Below are positions 42,651 through 52,115 of a DNA stretch of 64,000 bases, in pieces. Both the position numbers and the translations under genes were made by a program. The DNA is from Lachnospiraceae bacterium (GTDB taxonomy: Bacteria > Bacillota > Clostridia > Lachnospirales > Lachnospiraceae): assembly GCA_014804655.1 (NCBI GenBank), contig JAAUZK010000010.1, forward strand, positions 250,502 to 314,501, in the 5' to 3' direction. Within the stretch, counting starts at the first letter, position 1. The number at the start of each line of letters is the position of its first letter. The notes beneath the pieces were generated by a model. It had not been told where the DNA came from, made no database searches, and saw only the letters and a list, made by a program, of their open reading frames with translations.

Positions 42651-43952
42651 ATGGTATTTCAGGAAAGCGAAAATGTTGAGTTAAAAGCAATCGTTGTCGA
42701 TGATATTAAGAAAGCAATCATTGCATTTGCAAATTGTGGTGGTGGAAAATTATATATCGGCGTTCAGGATGATGGAACGGTAACAGGCGTTGAGGATGCC
42801 GATGGTACTGCCCTGCGGGTCAGCAATATGATTAGGGATGCAATCAAGCCGGATTTGACAATGTTTCTTCATTATGAAACATTGGAAGTTGAGGGAAAGC
42901 GTGTTGTTGCAATTGATATTCAGAGGGGAACAGAAAGACCCTATTATATATCCAAGAAAGGGCTTCGACCGGAAGGTGTGTATGTGTGGCAGGGATATTC
43001 ATCGGTGCCTGCAACTGATACCATGATTCGGAATATGATTAAGGAAACGGATGGAGACCGTTTTGAGAAAATGCGTTCTATGGATCAGGAATTGACGTTT
43101 CTGGTAATGGAGAAAGAGTTTTGCATACGGCAGATTCCTTTTGGATCTAAGCAAATGCAGACATTGAAGATGCTGAATTCCGATGGTATTTATACGAATC
43201 TTGCCTTGCTTTTATCGGAGCAATGTATGCATACAATTAAAGTTGCGGTTTTTCAAGAAACTGACCAGAGTATTTTTAAGGATCGTCATGAGTTTAGCGG
43301 CTCATTGATGCAACAGTTAAATGATGTTTACTCCTATATTGACTTGCGGAACCAGACTCGTGCAACGTTTGATAAATTGCGACGCATTGATACTAGGGAT
43401 TACCCGGAAGTTGCTGTACGTGAGGCGTTGCTGAATGTGTTGGTGCATCGTGATTATGCATACAGTGCCAGTGCTCTTATCAGCATTTACGCAGATCGTA
43501 TGGAATTTACTTCTGTTGGCGGCCTGCTTCCGGGCATTGACTTGGAAGATGTGATGATCGGACTGTCCGTATGCAGGAATCAGAATCTGGCGAATGTATT
43601 TTATCGATTAGAGCTTATTGAAGCATACGGTACCGGAATTCGTAAGATCATGAAGTCTTATGAGAATACCGGTAAGACACCGGTGATTGAAACAACAAAT
43701 AATGCTTTTAAAATTACACTACCGAACACCAATTACGGTGCTGAACTCAAGAAATCAAGTTCTGTTGACAGCGATGAAGAGTGGATTATCAATTTTGTGA
43801 AAAGGAACAGTGAAATTATAAGGGTCAATGTGGAGAAGCAATTTGGAATCAGTGCTTCTTCTGCAACGCGTATGTTGAGGAAGATGGTGGAAAACGGGTT
43901 GCTTGTACAGCGTGGTAAAGGAAGAAGCAGTAAATATGTTTTGCCTGATTAA
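42651..43952 (+). CDS. AlbA_2/ATP-binding transcriptional regulator with C-terminal winged helix
   Basis: 433 residues. An N-terminal AlbA_2 (Schlafen-type) domain (about 3-120: ESENVELK, IIAFANCGGGKLYIGVQDDG, SKKGLRPEGVYVWQG) is followed by a RecG-like C-terminal ATPase-type module (about 240-350: AVREALLNVLVHRDY, EFTSVGGLLPG, NVFYRLELIEAYGTGI) and a winged helix (about 380-433: SEIIRVNVEKQF, ATRMLRKMVENGLL). Proteins of this build are usually autoregulators or stress and defence regulators; the target is unknown. ATG 42651 has AGGAG 8 nt upstream, and it is the only start inside the predicted transcript. It stands alone between surface genes and the core operon. Confidence 0.85.
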   Translation: MVFQESENVELKAIVVDDIKKAIIAFANCGGGKLYIGVQDDGTVTGVEDADGTALRVSNMIRDAIKPDLTMFLHYETLEVEGKRVVAIDIQRGTERPYYISKKGLRPEGVYVWQGYSSVPATDTMIRNMIKETDGDRFEKMRSMDQELTFLVMEKEFCIRQIPFGSKQMQTLKMLNSDGIYTNLALLLSEQCMHTIKVAVFQETDQSIFKDRHEFSGSLMQQLNDVYSYIDLRNQTRATFDKLRRIDTRDYPEVAVREALLNVLVHRDYAYSASALISIYADRMEFTSVGGLLPGIDLEDVMIGLSVCRNQNLANVFYRLELIEAYGTGIRKIMKSYENTGKTPVIETTNNAFKITLPNTNYGAELKKSSSVDSDEEWIINFVKRNSEIIRVNVEKQFGISASSATRMLRKMVENGLLVQRGKGRSSKYVLPD

Positions 43953-44148
43953 CAGTAGAAGGCCGAAATACAGGGAAGGAAAATTATGACTTGCAAAGAA
44001 ACGGGAAATTAGTGGCATATTTCGAAACAGAAGTTGTTATATACACCCTTCCAATTTTCGGTTATAATAAAATTGTTTATCATCCGCATACTAATTCATG
44101 TGCAACATAATATGACAAAAGAACGTATGACGTGGAAGAGGGGGAAAG

Positions 44149-45402
44149 ATGATTCAAAAGAAAATAGCCTTATTAATTGCGACGACATTATGTGTAACCG
44201 CTTGTTTAAGCGGTTGCGGTAAGAAAGAAGAGCCTGCGCCGGAGCCGGAAGTGATGGAGGAGCCGGAACCGGAACCGGAGGAAGAGCCGGAAGAGGAGAT
44301 CGTGGAAGAACCCGAACCCACGACGGCTTATCCCGTGATCGAAGAGAGAACCGTGGTAAACGGTGAGGTGCAGAGTTACCTGACCGGTCAGTGGACAAGC
44401 ACAGAGCAGGCGAACAGAAGACCGATTGCGGTCATGATTCCGAATAACAGGCCGGCGATGCCGCAGTATGGATTATCGAAGGCCGGTATTATATATGAGG
44501 CGCCGGTAGAGGGGCGTATTACGAGACTGATGGCTGTATTTGAGGATTTTGATGATCTGGAGCGGATCGGACCGGTGCGAAGCAGCCGTGACTATTTCGT
44601 CTATGTGGCGATGGGATATGAAGCGATCTACTGCAACTGGGGATTGGCAAAGCCGTATGTGGAGGAATTGATCAACAGACCGAACTATTATAATGTCAGT
44701 GCGGCGGTGAGCGGTATCCACAATCCTGCCGACGAGGCGTTCTATAGAGTGAAGCGTCCGGGATACGCTCAGGAATTTACCGGATATCTCAAGATAGAGG
44801 GTCTGTTTAAGGCAGTGGATCGTCTCGGATACGACTGGAATTATGATGAAGCCTATGTACCGCCATTCCTGTTTGCGGCAGATGATGTGCGGGCGGATTA
44901 TGCGGAGAATGAGGATGCACGGATTATCTATCCGGGCGGTAAGACGGGTAATAATTCCGGCGGATATGGAGCGTATAATCCGTATTTTGAATATCATGAG
45001 GATGATCAGCTCTACTATCGTTATCAGGACGGGGGCAAGCAGATCGATGAGCTTAACAATGAGCAGCTTGCGGTCAGCAATGTGATATTCCAGTACTGCC
45101 ACGGAGAGGTCAGGGATGATCATGATTACCTTGCATTTGGGGTACACGGCGAGGGCGATGCGATCGTCTTCACGAACGGTAAGGCGATTCCGTGCAGATG
45201 GATGCGGTACGACGGAGATTTCACGCCCGCGAAGTATTACGATGAAGATGGCGAAGAGATTATTTTTAATCAGGGTAAGACATGGGTATGCAATATCTGG
45301 CAGGAATATGGCGAATGCGTGCAGTACGGCGCGGACGATGACAGCCTGATCACACCGAATGTACCGTCGGTTCAATCCGCCGGTCAGGCCAAAGAACAAT
45401 AA
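44149..45402 (+). CDS. DUF3048 (YerB-like) lipoprotein
   Basis: 417 residues. A lipoprotein signal with lipobox CLSGC (Cys about 23) precedes a Pro/Glu-rich spacer (EPEPEPEEEPEEE), then the two DUF3048 domains: ANRRPIAVMIPNNRPAMPQYGLSKAGIIYE, RIGPVRSSRDYFV and the C-terminal GKTWVCNIW. The B. subtilis relative YerB is a lipoprotein of unknown biochemical role. The AGAGGGGGAAAG site before the ATG is strong. A hairpin without a T-tract (45409-45447) follows the stop. Confidence 0.9.
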   Translation: MIQKKIALLIATTLCVTACLSGCGKKEEPAPEPEVMEEPEPEPEEEPEEEIVEEPEPTTAYPVIEERTVVNGEVQSYLTGQWTSTEQANRRPIAVMIPNNRPAMPQYGLSKAGIIYEAPVEGRITRLMAVFEDFDDLERIGPVRSSRDYFVYVAMGYEAIYCNWGLAKPYVEELINRPNYYNVSAAVSGIHNPADEAFYRVKRPGYAQEFTGYLKIEGLFKAVDRLGYDWNYDEAYVPPFLFAADDVRADYAENEDARIIYPGGKTGNNSGGYGAYNPYFEYHEDDQLYYRYQDGGKQIDELNNEQLAVSNVIFQYCHGEVRDDHDYLAFGVHGEGDAIVFTNGKAIPCRWMRYDGDFTPAKYYDEDGEEIIFNQGKTWVCNIWQEYGECVQYGADDDSLITPNVPSVQSAGQAKEQ

Positions 45403-45511
45403 AAACATGCGGCATCCGACCGGGACAGACCGGCGTGGATGCTGCATTTAGTCTGTATAAGATATACGCTTTGTTGTAATGCGCAATAACAGTGCAGAAA
45501 AGAGGTAAAAC

Positions 45512-46501
45512 ATGAAGTGGACGAAATTCAGGATTAAAACAATAACGGAGGCGGAGGATATCATTATCAGTACGCTCTATGACATTGGTCTGGAGGGTGC
45601 GCAGATTGAGGATAAGATACCCCTTACAGCGCTCGAGAAAGAGCAGATGTTTGTGGATATCCTGCCGGATGGACCGGAGGACGACGGCATCGCATATCTC
45701 AGTTTCTTCGTGGAACAGAAGGAAGACGGAAGTCTGGAAGTAAACGGTATGTCCACTGACAGGGATGCCGTGGAGGCACAGATACGGCAGGAGCTTGAAG
45801 AGCTACGTTTCCTCATGGAGATCGGGGAAGGCACTATCACCGTAACTGAGACGGAGGACATTGACTGGATCAATAACTGGAAACAATATTTCCACCAGTT
45901 TTACATAGACGATCTTCTGGTGATTCCGTCTTGGGAAGAGGTAAAAGAAGAAGACAGGAATAAGAAGATACTGCATATCGATCCGGGAACAGCTTTCGGT
46001 ACCGGCATGCATGAGACGACGCAGCTATGTATCCGACAGATTAAGAAATATCTTACGCCTGAGACAGAACTTCTTGACGTAGGGACCGGCAGCGGCATTC
46101 TGGCAATTCTTGCCCTTATGTACGGTGCGAAACATGCAGTCGGTACGGACTTAGACCCCTGCGCGGTGGAGGCAGTGGCACAGAATATGGAAGCAAACGG
46201 GATTGCCGAGGAAGCTTTTCAAATGATGATCGGCAATATCATCACGGACAAGGAAGTACAGGAACAGGTAGGTTACGAGTGCTATGATATCGTAGTTGCC
46301 AATATCCTTGCGGACGTGCTTGTACCGCTCACGCCGGTTATCGTCCATCAGATGAAAAAGGGCGGCATATACATCACTTCGGGCATTATTGACATGAAAG
46401 AACAGACCGTCAGGGATGCAGTGGAAGCGGCAGGGCTGGAGATTCTCGAGGTGACATATCAGGGTGAGTGGGTCAGCGTTACGGCACGCAAGAACGGATA
46501 G
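45512..46501 (+). CDS. prmA: Ribosomal protein L11 methyltransferase
   Basis: 329 residues. An N-terminal substrate-recognition domain (about 1-100) is joined to a Rossmann methyltransferase domain with HIDPGTAFGTGMHETTQLC, the SAM-binding LLDVGTGSGILAILAL, GTDLDPCAVEA and the VVANILADVL catalytic motif. It methylates lysines and the N-terminus of ribosomal protein L11. It is followed closely by VanZ (4 nt) and rsmE (6 nt after VanZ), giving a three-gene operon devoted mostly to ribosome methylation. Confidence 0.97.
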   Translation: MKWTKFRIKTITEAEDIIISTLYDIGLEGAQIEDKIPLTALEKEQMFVDILPDGPEDDGIAYLSFFVEQKEDGSLEVNGMSTDRDAVEAQIRQELEELRFLMEIGEGTITVTETEDIDWINNWKQYFHQFYIDDLLVIPSWEEVKEEDRNKKILHIDPGTAFGTGMHETTQLCIRQIKKYLTPETELLDVGTGSGILAILALMYGAKHAVGTDLDPCAVEAVAQNMEANGIAEEAFQMMIGNIITDKEVQEQVGYECYDIVVANILADVLVPLTPVIVHQMKKGGIYITSGIIDMKEQTVRDAVEAAGLEILEVTYQGEWVSVTARKNG

Positions 46502-46505
46502 GATA

Positions 46506-47030
46506 ATGATTGAAACAGTACGACAGAATAAGATAGTAAAATGGAGTAATATCGCAGGCATCCTGGCAATCATATGGATGTGCGTGATCTTCTCCTTCTC
46601 CGCGCAGACCAAAGAAGAATCCAGTGTAGTCAGCGAAGGGTTCAGCTACCGTATGGTAAGTTCCACAGGATTGCTTTTTCACCTGCATATAGACGAGGAG
46701 AAGATTAGGGAGATTGCGGGCGCTATTGAGCACTTTGTGAGAAAAGGCGCACATATGACGGAATTTGCGATACTGGCATTATTGCTGTACGGATGGCTGT
46801 GCAGATGGCAGCTTTCCCGTCTGCGCAAGGCAGCGGCAGCGGCAATCTTGGCGGTATTGTATGCATGCAGCGATGAACTGCATCAACTGTTTGTAGCGGG
46901 GCGTGCCGGAAGGTTCAGCGATGTGCTCATAGACAGTGCGGGCGTTGTGCTGGGGATGGCAGTTTTTCTGTTGATATTGAGGTTGATTGAGCGGTTGCGG
47001 AAACGGCGCGAACAGGGAAAGCGAGGATAA
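46506..47030 (+). CDS. VanZ family membrane protein
   Basis: 174 residues with about four helices. The VanZ signature is present: FVRKGAHMTEFAILALLLYG after helix one and SDELHQLFVAGRAGRFSDVLIDSAG before the last helices. VanZ proteins can give low-level teicoplanin resistance, but most, including those between prmA and rsmE in Clostridia, have no known role. The start at 46506 lies 4 nt after the prmA stop, so translation is probably coupled. Confidence 0.88.
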   Translation: MIETVRQNKIVKWSNIAGILAIIWMCVIFSFSAQTKEESSVVSEGFSYRMVSSTGLLFHLHIDEEKIREIAGAIEHFVRKGAHMTEFAILALLLYGWLCRWQLSRLRKAAAAAILAVLYACSDELHQLFVAGRAGRFSDVLIDSAGVVLGMAVFLLILRLIERLRKRREQGKRG

Positions 47031-47036
47031 GAATCA

Positions 47037-47777
47037 ATGTACCGATTTTTTGTAGAACCGTCCCAGATACAGGATAAGAGAATCGTGATAACGGGCAGGG
47101 ATGTCAACCATATCAAGAACGTGCTTCGCATGAAGATCGGAGAAGAGATCGCGGTCAGCAACGGGATCGACAGCAGGGAATATCGTTGCGGAATCGAAGA
47201 ATATACCGAGGATGAAGTGATCTGCACGCTTCGTTTTATTAAGGAAGACGGCGTGGAACTGCCGTCTAAAATATATCTTTTCCAAGGACTGCCTAAGGCG
47301 GATAAGATGGAGCTGGTGATTCAGAAAGCGGTGGAGTTGGGGGTGTATGAGGTGATTCCCGTGGCCGCAAAACGCTGTGTGGTAAAGCTGGATGATAAAA
47401 AGGCCGCAGCGAAGATAAGCAGGTGGCAGGGCATCGCGGAAGCGGCGGCGAAGCAGAGTAAGCGCAGCGTTATTCCTACCGTACACGATGTCATGAGTAT
47501 GGGAGAAGCGATTGCATATGCGAAGGATATGGATGTCCGTCTGATTCCTTATGAACTGGCAAAGGATATGGGTCACACGAAGACTCTGATCGAGGCAGTC
47601 TCTGCCGGCAGCAGTATTGCGGTGTTCATCGGACCCGAGGGCGGATTTGAGGAGAGCGAGGTGCAGGCGGCAGTTACGGCCGGCATAGAGCCGATTACGC
47701 TGGGGAGACGCATTCTTCGGACGGAGACGGCAGGAATGACAGTGCTGTCATGGCTGATGTATCAATTGGAATCTTAG
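47037..47777 (+). CDS. rsmE: 16S rRNA m3U1498 methyltransferase RsmE
   Basis: 246 residues. An N-terminal PUA-like domain (about 1-70) precedes a SPOUT knot domain with KADKMELVIQKAVELGVYEVIPV, WQGIAEAAAKQSKRSVIPTV, FIGPEGGFEESEV and LGRRILRTETAGMTVLSWL, which forms the SAM-binding trefoil knot. It methylates N3 of U1498 in the ribosomal decoding region. GAGGATAAG precedes the ATG, 6 nt after the VanZ stop. Confidence 0.97.
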   Translation: MYRFFVEPSQIQDKRIVITGRDVNHIKNVLRMKIGEEIAVSNGIDSREYRCGIEEYTEDEVICTLRFIKEDGVELPSKIYLFQGLPKADKMELVIQKAVELGVYEVIPVAAKRCVVKLDDKKAAAKISRWQGIAEAAAKQSKRSVIPTVHDVMSMGEAIAYAKDMDVRLIPYELAKDMGHTKTLIEAVSAGSSIAVFIGPEGGFEESEVQAAVTAGIEPITLGRRILRTETAGMTVLSWLMYQLES

Positions 47778-47849
47778 CATCATATTATAAGGTATGAAGC
47801 AGCGATCTGTTTTATGCTACAATTATGAGTAAATAAAGGAATGACAAAC

Positions 47850-49004
47850 ATGGAAGCATATTTAGACAATTCTGCGACCACCGTCTGTTTTGAGGAAGTC
47901 GCACATCTTATGCATAAGATCATGTGTGAGGATTACGGGAATCCTTCCAGTATGCACCACAAAGGAGTAGAGGCGGAGAAGTATGTAAGAGACGCGACAA
48001 AGACACTGGCGGATCTGCTGAAAGCAGATGAGAAAGAGATCCTGTTTACCTCCGGCGGTACGGAATCTGATAATATTGCGCTGATCGGTACGGCGATGGC
48101 AAATCATAGAAGAGGAAGACATCTGATCACGACCAGAATCGAACATCCGGCAGTATTGCAGCCGATGGCGTATCTGGAAAATCAGGGATTTCAGGTGACA
48201 TATCTGCCTGTAGATCATGAGGGAAAAATATCGTTAGAAGATTTGGAGCGTGCGATCAGACCGGACACGATCCTTGTATCGATCATGCATACAAACAATG
48301 AGATCGGCAGCGTGCAGCCTATTGCGGAAGCGGGAGAATTGATCAAGCGCATGAATCCGCAGACGCTTTTCCACGTGGATGCGGTACAGGGATTCGGCAA
48401 GTTTCGTATTTATCCGGCGAAAGCGCATGTGGATATGTTGTCCGTGAGCGGGCACAAGATTCACGGCCCGAAGGGCGTCGGCTTCCTTTATATCAGAAAA
48501 GGCGCCAGAGTCAATCCGATCATCTACGGCGGCGGCCAGCAGAAAGGAATGCGCTCAGGAACAGAGAACGTTCCGGGAATCGCAGGTCTGGCTAAAGCGG
48601 CGGAACTGGTCTATCGGAATCTGGATCAGGATATGGATAGAATGTACGGGCTGCGGGATATGCTGATAGAGGGAATAGGTGATATAGAAGATGTGAGAGT
48701 CAACGGCTGTCCGGGCAGAAAGGGCGCAGCACATATCGTGAGCCTGTCGGTGCGGGGTGTGCGGAGTGAAGTGCTGCTCCATGCGCTGGAGGAGAGAGAG
48801 ATCTATGTGTCTGCCGGAAGCGCCTGCTCTTCCAATAAACCGCAGACATCGGCTACGCTTAAGGCGATCGGTGTGGAACGGGGACTGCTGGACTCCACCA
48901 TACGTTTCAGCTTTTCTGTCTTTACAACCGCAGAGGAAATCCAGTATACTATACAGGCATTGCATGAATTGATTCCGGCGCTCAGGCGGTATTCCAGAAG
49001 ATAA
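47850..49004 (+). CDS. Cysteine desulfurase (NifS/IscS-like)
   Basis: 384 residues. PLP enzyme that removes sulfur from cysteine to give alanine and a protein persulfide. Motifs are LDNSATT at the start, FTSGGTESDNIAL, HTNNEIGSVQPI, the Schiff-base SVSGHKIHGPKGVGFLY and the active-site Cys loop YVSAGSACSSNKPQTS. The short loop and the adjacent thiI mark it as the dedicated sulfur donor for tRNA thiolation (NifZ-like in B. subtilis). The ATG at 47850 has AAAGGA about 9 nt away; 47841 is too close. Confidence 0.95.
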   Translation: MEAYLDNSATTVCFEEVAHLMHKIMCEDYGNPSSMHHKGVEAEKYVRDATKTLADLLKADEKEILFTSGGTESDNIALIGTAMANHRRGRHLITTRIEHPAVLQPMAYLENQGFQVTYLPVDHEGKISLEDLERAIRPDTILVSIMHTNNEIGSVQPIAEAGELIKRMNPQTLFHVDAVQGFGKFRIYPAKAHVDMLSVSGHKIHGPKGVGFLYIRKGARVNPIIYGGGQQKGMRSGTENVPGIAGLAKAAELVYRNLDQDMDRMYGLRDMLIEGIGDIEDVRVNGCPGRKGAAHIVSLSVRGVRSEVLLHALEEREIYVSAGSACSSNKPQTSATLKAIGVERGLLDSTIRFSFSVFTTAEEIQYTIQALHELIPALRRYSRR

Positions 49005-49047
49005 GTGCGTGTAGGAATCACTTGTTGATATCATGGGAGGAAGTACT

Positions 49048-50226
49048 ATGTTTACGGCTTTTTTGATAAAATATGCGGAGATCGGTGTGAAAGGTAAGAA
49101 CCGTTACCTGTTTGAAAATGCACTGGTACAGCAGATTAAGTACGCTTTAAAGAAATGCGACGGCGAGTTTGCCGTGCGCAAGACGGACGGACGCATCTAT
49201 GTGGATGCGGTTTCCGAATTTGACTATGATGAGACAGTGGCGGCATTACAGAAAGTGTTCGGTATATCCGGAATCTGCCCGATGATCTATGTGGAAGATG
49301 AGGGATTTGAGAAGCTGGGTGAAACGGTGGTTGAATATATCGGTCATGTGTATCCCGACAGGAATAAGTCCTTTAAGGTGGCAGCGAGGCGTGCGAGAAA
49401 GAATTATCCGCTTAACTCTATGGAGATGAATGTGGAGCTGGGCGGCATGATTCTCGATGCCTACCCGGAGATGCGCGTGGATGTGCATAAGCCTGACATT
49501 ATGCTGAATGTAGAGGTTCGTGACAAAATCTATATTTATTCGGAAATCATTCCCGGGCCGGGAGGCATGCCGGTGGGCACGGGCGGCAAGGCCATGCTGC
49601 TTTTGTCCGGCGGCATTGATTCTCCGGTGGCAGGCTGGATGATCGCCAAGCGCGGTGTCAAGATCGATGCCGTATATTTTCATGCACCGCCGTATACGAG
49701 TGAGCGGGCGAAGCAGAAGGTGGTGGATCTGGCGGCTAAGGTGGCGGCTTATACGGGACCGATCTATCTGCATGTGATTAATTTTACGGATATTCAGTTA
49801 TATATCTATGATAAATGTCCTCATGATGAGCTGACGATCATTATGCGGCGATATATGATGCGCATAGCAGAGCATATTGCCAAAGAGACGGAATGCTTAG
49901 GACTGATCACAGGAGAGAGCATTGGACAGGTGGCATCCCAGACGATGCACAGCCTGATGGCCACTAACGAGGTATGCGAGCTGCCGGTTTACAGACCGCT
50001 GATCGGATTCGATAAGATGGAGATCGTGGATATCTCCGAGAAGATCGACACCTACGAGACATCGATTCAGCCCTACGAGGACTGTTGCACGATCTTCGTG
50101 GCGAAACATCCGGTGACGAAGCCGAATCTGAAGATTATCAGAAAACATGAGCATAATCTGGATGAGAAGATTAATGAATTGGTGCAGATGGCGCTGGACG
50201 AGGATGAGGTGATCATTGTTAGATAA
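49048..50226 (+). CDS. thiI: tRNA 4-thiouridine synthetase ThiI
   Basis: 392 residues. An N-terminal ferredoxin-like domain and THUMP domain (about 1-165: YAEIGVKGKNRYLFE, SFKVAARRARKNYPLNSMEMN) precede the PP-loop ATPase with LLLSGGIDSPVAGWM (SGGxDS). GESIGQVASQT and YEDCCTIFV follow. There is no C-terminal rhodanese domain, as in B. subtilis ThiI, so it takes sulfur directly from the upstream desulfurase. It makes s4U8 in tRNA. GGGAGGA before ATG 49048 decides the start; 49033 falls inside that site. Confidence 0.97.
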   Translation: MFTAFLIKYAEIGVKGKNRYLFENALVQQIKYALKKCDGEFAVRKTDGRIYVDAVSEFDYDETVAALQKVFGISGICPMIYVEDEGFEKLGETVVEYIGHVYPDRNKSFKVAARRARKNYPLNSMEMNVELGGMILDAYPEMRVDVHKPDIMLNVEVRDKIYIYSEIIPGPGGMPVGTGGKAMLLLSGGIDSPVAGWMIAKRGVKIDAVYFHAPPYTSERAKQKVVDLAAKVAAYTGPIYLHVINFTDIQLYIYDKCPHDELTIIMRRYMMRIAEHIAKETECLGLITGESIGQVASQTMHSLMATNEVCELPVYRPLIGFDKMEIVDISEKIDTYETSIQPYEDCCTIFVAKHPVTKPNLKIIRKHEHNLDEKINELVQMALDEDEVIIVR

Positions 50227-50281
50227 AAAAAGTAATTTTCTCCGAAAATAACAAAAGTAAATTCCTTTGGAATTAACTTTG

Positions 50282-50303
50282 CGAGATTTGCTTCGCAAAC
50301 TCG
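50282..50303. repeat. Dispersed hairpin CGAGATTTGC...GCAAACTCG, copy 2 (inverted)
   Basis: The reverse complement of 28119-28140 with one difference. A further hairpin (AGTAAATTCC-ttt-GGAATTAACTT) lies just upstream at 50257-50280. Both fill the gap between convergent thiI and the HPr-like gene. Confidence 0.7.
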
Positions 50304-50308
50304 AAAAA

Positions 50309-50336
50309 AGGAGAATGCCTGTTTTGGCATTCTCCT
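50309..50336 (-). terminator. Terminator of the HPr-like gene (minus strand)
   Basis: An 11-bp perfect stem AGGAGAATGCC...GGCATTCTCCT. On the minus strand it is followed by a TTTTT run. It lies 22 nt after the HPr-like stop. Confidence 0.85.
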
Positions 50337-50357
50337 GAATCTTGTATCGGGTATTGA

Positions 50358-50588
50358 TTACATGATATACGGCTTTAATGTAGCGAGGACTTCCTCGGTA
50401 CCTTCTTCAGTATGAATATTCAAGTCGATCGGCTTGGATAAGTCTAAGCTGAAAATGCCCATGATAGATTTCGCGTCAATAACATATCTGCCGGATACGA
50501 GATCGAAGTCATAATCAAATTTTGTAATATCGTTTACAAAAGATTTAACCTTATCAATAGAATTTAAAGAAATCTGTACTGTTTTCAT
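50358..50588 (-). CDS. HPr-like protein lacking the phospho-histidine (Crh-like)
   Basis: 76 residues, the full HPr length. AAAGGAGGTAATG gives a strong start (minus strand). The regulatory-serine motif of HPr is kept (DAKSIMGIFSLDL, Ser41 aligning with HPr Ser46), but the active-site His15/Arg17 loop (HARPA in HPr) reads NSIDKVK, with no histidine. It therefore cannot carry phosphate in the sugar PTS relay. B. subtilis Crh has the same logic: Ser46 kept, His15 lost. A role in CcpA-type catabolite control, or a distinct structural role, is inferred. No HPr kinase gene is in the window. Confidence 0.85.
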   Translation of the reverse strand: MKTVQISLNSIDKVKSFVNDITKFDYDFDLVSGRYVIDAKSIMGIFSLDLSKPIDLNIHTEEGTEEVLATLKPYIM

Positions 50589-50691
50589 TTAAGCATTACC
50601 TCCTTTAGATTTTTATATCTGTTGCTATAATACTAAGGGTTGAACGGGTAAAAGTCAATGCTAAAACAATACAAAAAATGCGGAGATTACT

Positions 50692-52035
50692 ATGAAAAGT
50701 GTAGCATTACATAATTTGGGCTGTAAGGTGAATGCATATGAAATGGACGTTATGCAACAAAGATTACAGGAAAAAGGGTACAAAATTGTACCATTTGATA
50801 AGGCAGCCGATATTTATATTATTAATACGTGCACAGTGACTAATATTGCAGACAGGAAAAGCCGGCAGATGATTCATCGCGCTAAGAAATGTAATCCGGA
50901 TGCAGTGGTAGTAGCGGTGGGATGTTATGTGCAGACCGGGGAGGAGAACGTAAAGCAGGATGCGGCAATTGATCTTGCAATCGGCAATAACCGTAAGAAG
51001 GATCTGGTTCTCATTTTGGAGGAATATCTGAACAAGCGGGAGAATGGGAATGGAGACACAGGCGCGGTAAGCGAGGCGGTTGTGACCGATATCATCGATA
51101 TCAACCATACGGATGAATATGAGGAAATGACGCTGACGCGGACAGCAGAGCACACAAGAGCTTATATTAAGATTCAGGATGGATGCAATCAGTTCTGCTC
51201 TTATTGTATCATCCCTTATGCCAGAGGACGGGTCAGAAGCCGCAGGGAGGAAGACATTCTGAACGAAGTGCAGGGAATCGTGGATGCAGGCTGGCAGGAG
51301 ATCGTGCTGACGGGTATACACATCAGTTCCTACGGAGTAGACAGAGGAGCGTCGGAGCTGCTTAAGCTTCTGACGAAACTGCATGACATAGAAGGACTGA
51401 AACGTATACGGCTTGGTTCTTTGGAACCGCGCATCGTGACGGAAGAGTTTGCAAGTCAGATCAGCGCGATGCCTAAAATATGTCCGCATTTTCATCTATC
51501 TATGCAAAGCGGCTGTGATTCGGTGCTGCAGAGAATGAATAGACACTATACCAGCGGGGAATACTTTCGGACAACAGAAGCGCTCAGGAAGTATTACGGA
51601 GATCCGGCGATTACTACGGATGTGATCGTGGGATTTCCGGGAGAGACGCAGGAGGAATTTCGGGAAACGGAAGTGTTCGTGCGCAGAGTCAATTTTTACG
51701 AGATGCATATTTTTAAATATTCCAGACGGCAGGGAACACGGGCAGCGGTGATGGACGGGCAGCTCACGGAAGCCGAGAAGAGCAGGCGAAGTATGATCCT
51801 GTCAGAAGCGGAGCGGGAAATGTCCCATGATTACCGGACAGGCTGGCTTGGCAGGGAAGCGGAAGTCCTGTTTGAGGAAAAGAAAGAACTAGACGGCAAA
51901 ATCTACTGGATCGGGCATACGCCACAGTATATAAAAGCGGCAAAGGAGGCTGCCGGTACGGAAAATCTGGGAAATCAGATTCAAAGAGGAATCATAGCAG
52001 GGTTTCTGGAGGAAGACATCATGCTTCTAAAATGA
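50692..52035 (+). CDS. mtaB: tRNA t6A37 methylthiotransferase MtaB
   Basis: 447 residues, radical SAM enzyme. The N-terminal UPF0004 domain carries its Fe-S cysteines (LGCKVNAYE, NTCTVTN, AVGCYVQTG), the radical SAM domain has CNQFCSYCIIPYARG with the CxxxCxxC cluster, followed by GRVRSRREEDI, VIVGFPGETQEEF and a C-terminal TRAM-like region. It converts t6A to ms2t6A at tRNA position 37. It starts the forward run mtaB-ireB-ruvX-DUF1292-rnj, divergent from the HPr-like gene. Confidence 0.95.
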   Translation: MKSVALHNLGCKVNAYEMDVMQQRLQEKGYKIVPFDKAADIYIINTCTVTNIADRKSRQMIHRAKKCNPDAVVVAVGCYVQTGEENVKQDAAIDLAIGNNRKKDLVLILEEYLNKRENGNGDTGAVSEAVVTDIIDINHTDEYEEMTLTRTAEHTRAYIKIQDGCNQFCSYCIIPYARGRVRSRREEDILNEVQGIVDAGWQEIVLTGIHISSYGVDRGASELLKLLTKLHDIEGLKRIRLGSLEPRIVTEEFASQISAMPKICPHFHLSMQSGCDSVLQRMNRHYTSGEYFRTTEALRKYYGDPAITTDVIVGFPGETQEEFRETEVFVRRVNFYEMHIFKYSRRQGTRAAVMDGQLTEAEKSRRSMILSEAEREMSHDYRTGWLGREAEVLFEEKKELDGKIYWIGHTPQYIKAAKEAAGTENLGNQIQRGIIAGFLEEDIMLLK

Positions 52036-52115
52036 TTGAATTTTGTGCGGCGATAGAGTATTATGGTAATAATAGGGGTAATATCAAAACTGACAATGGA
52101 TAAGGGCGTGAAACA

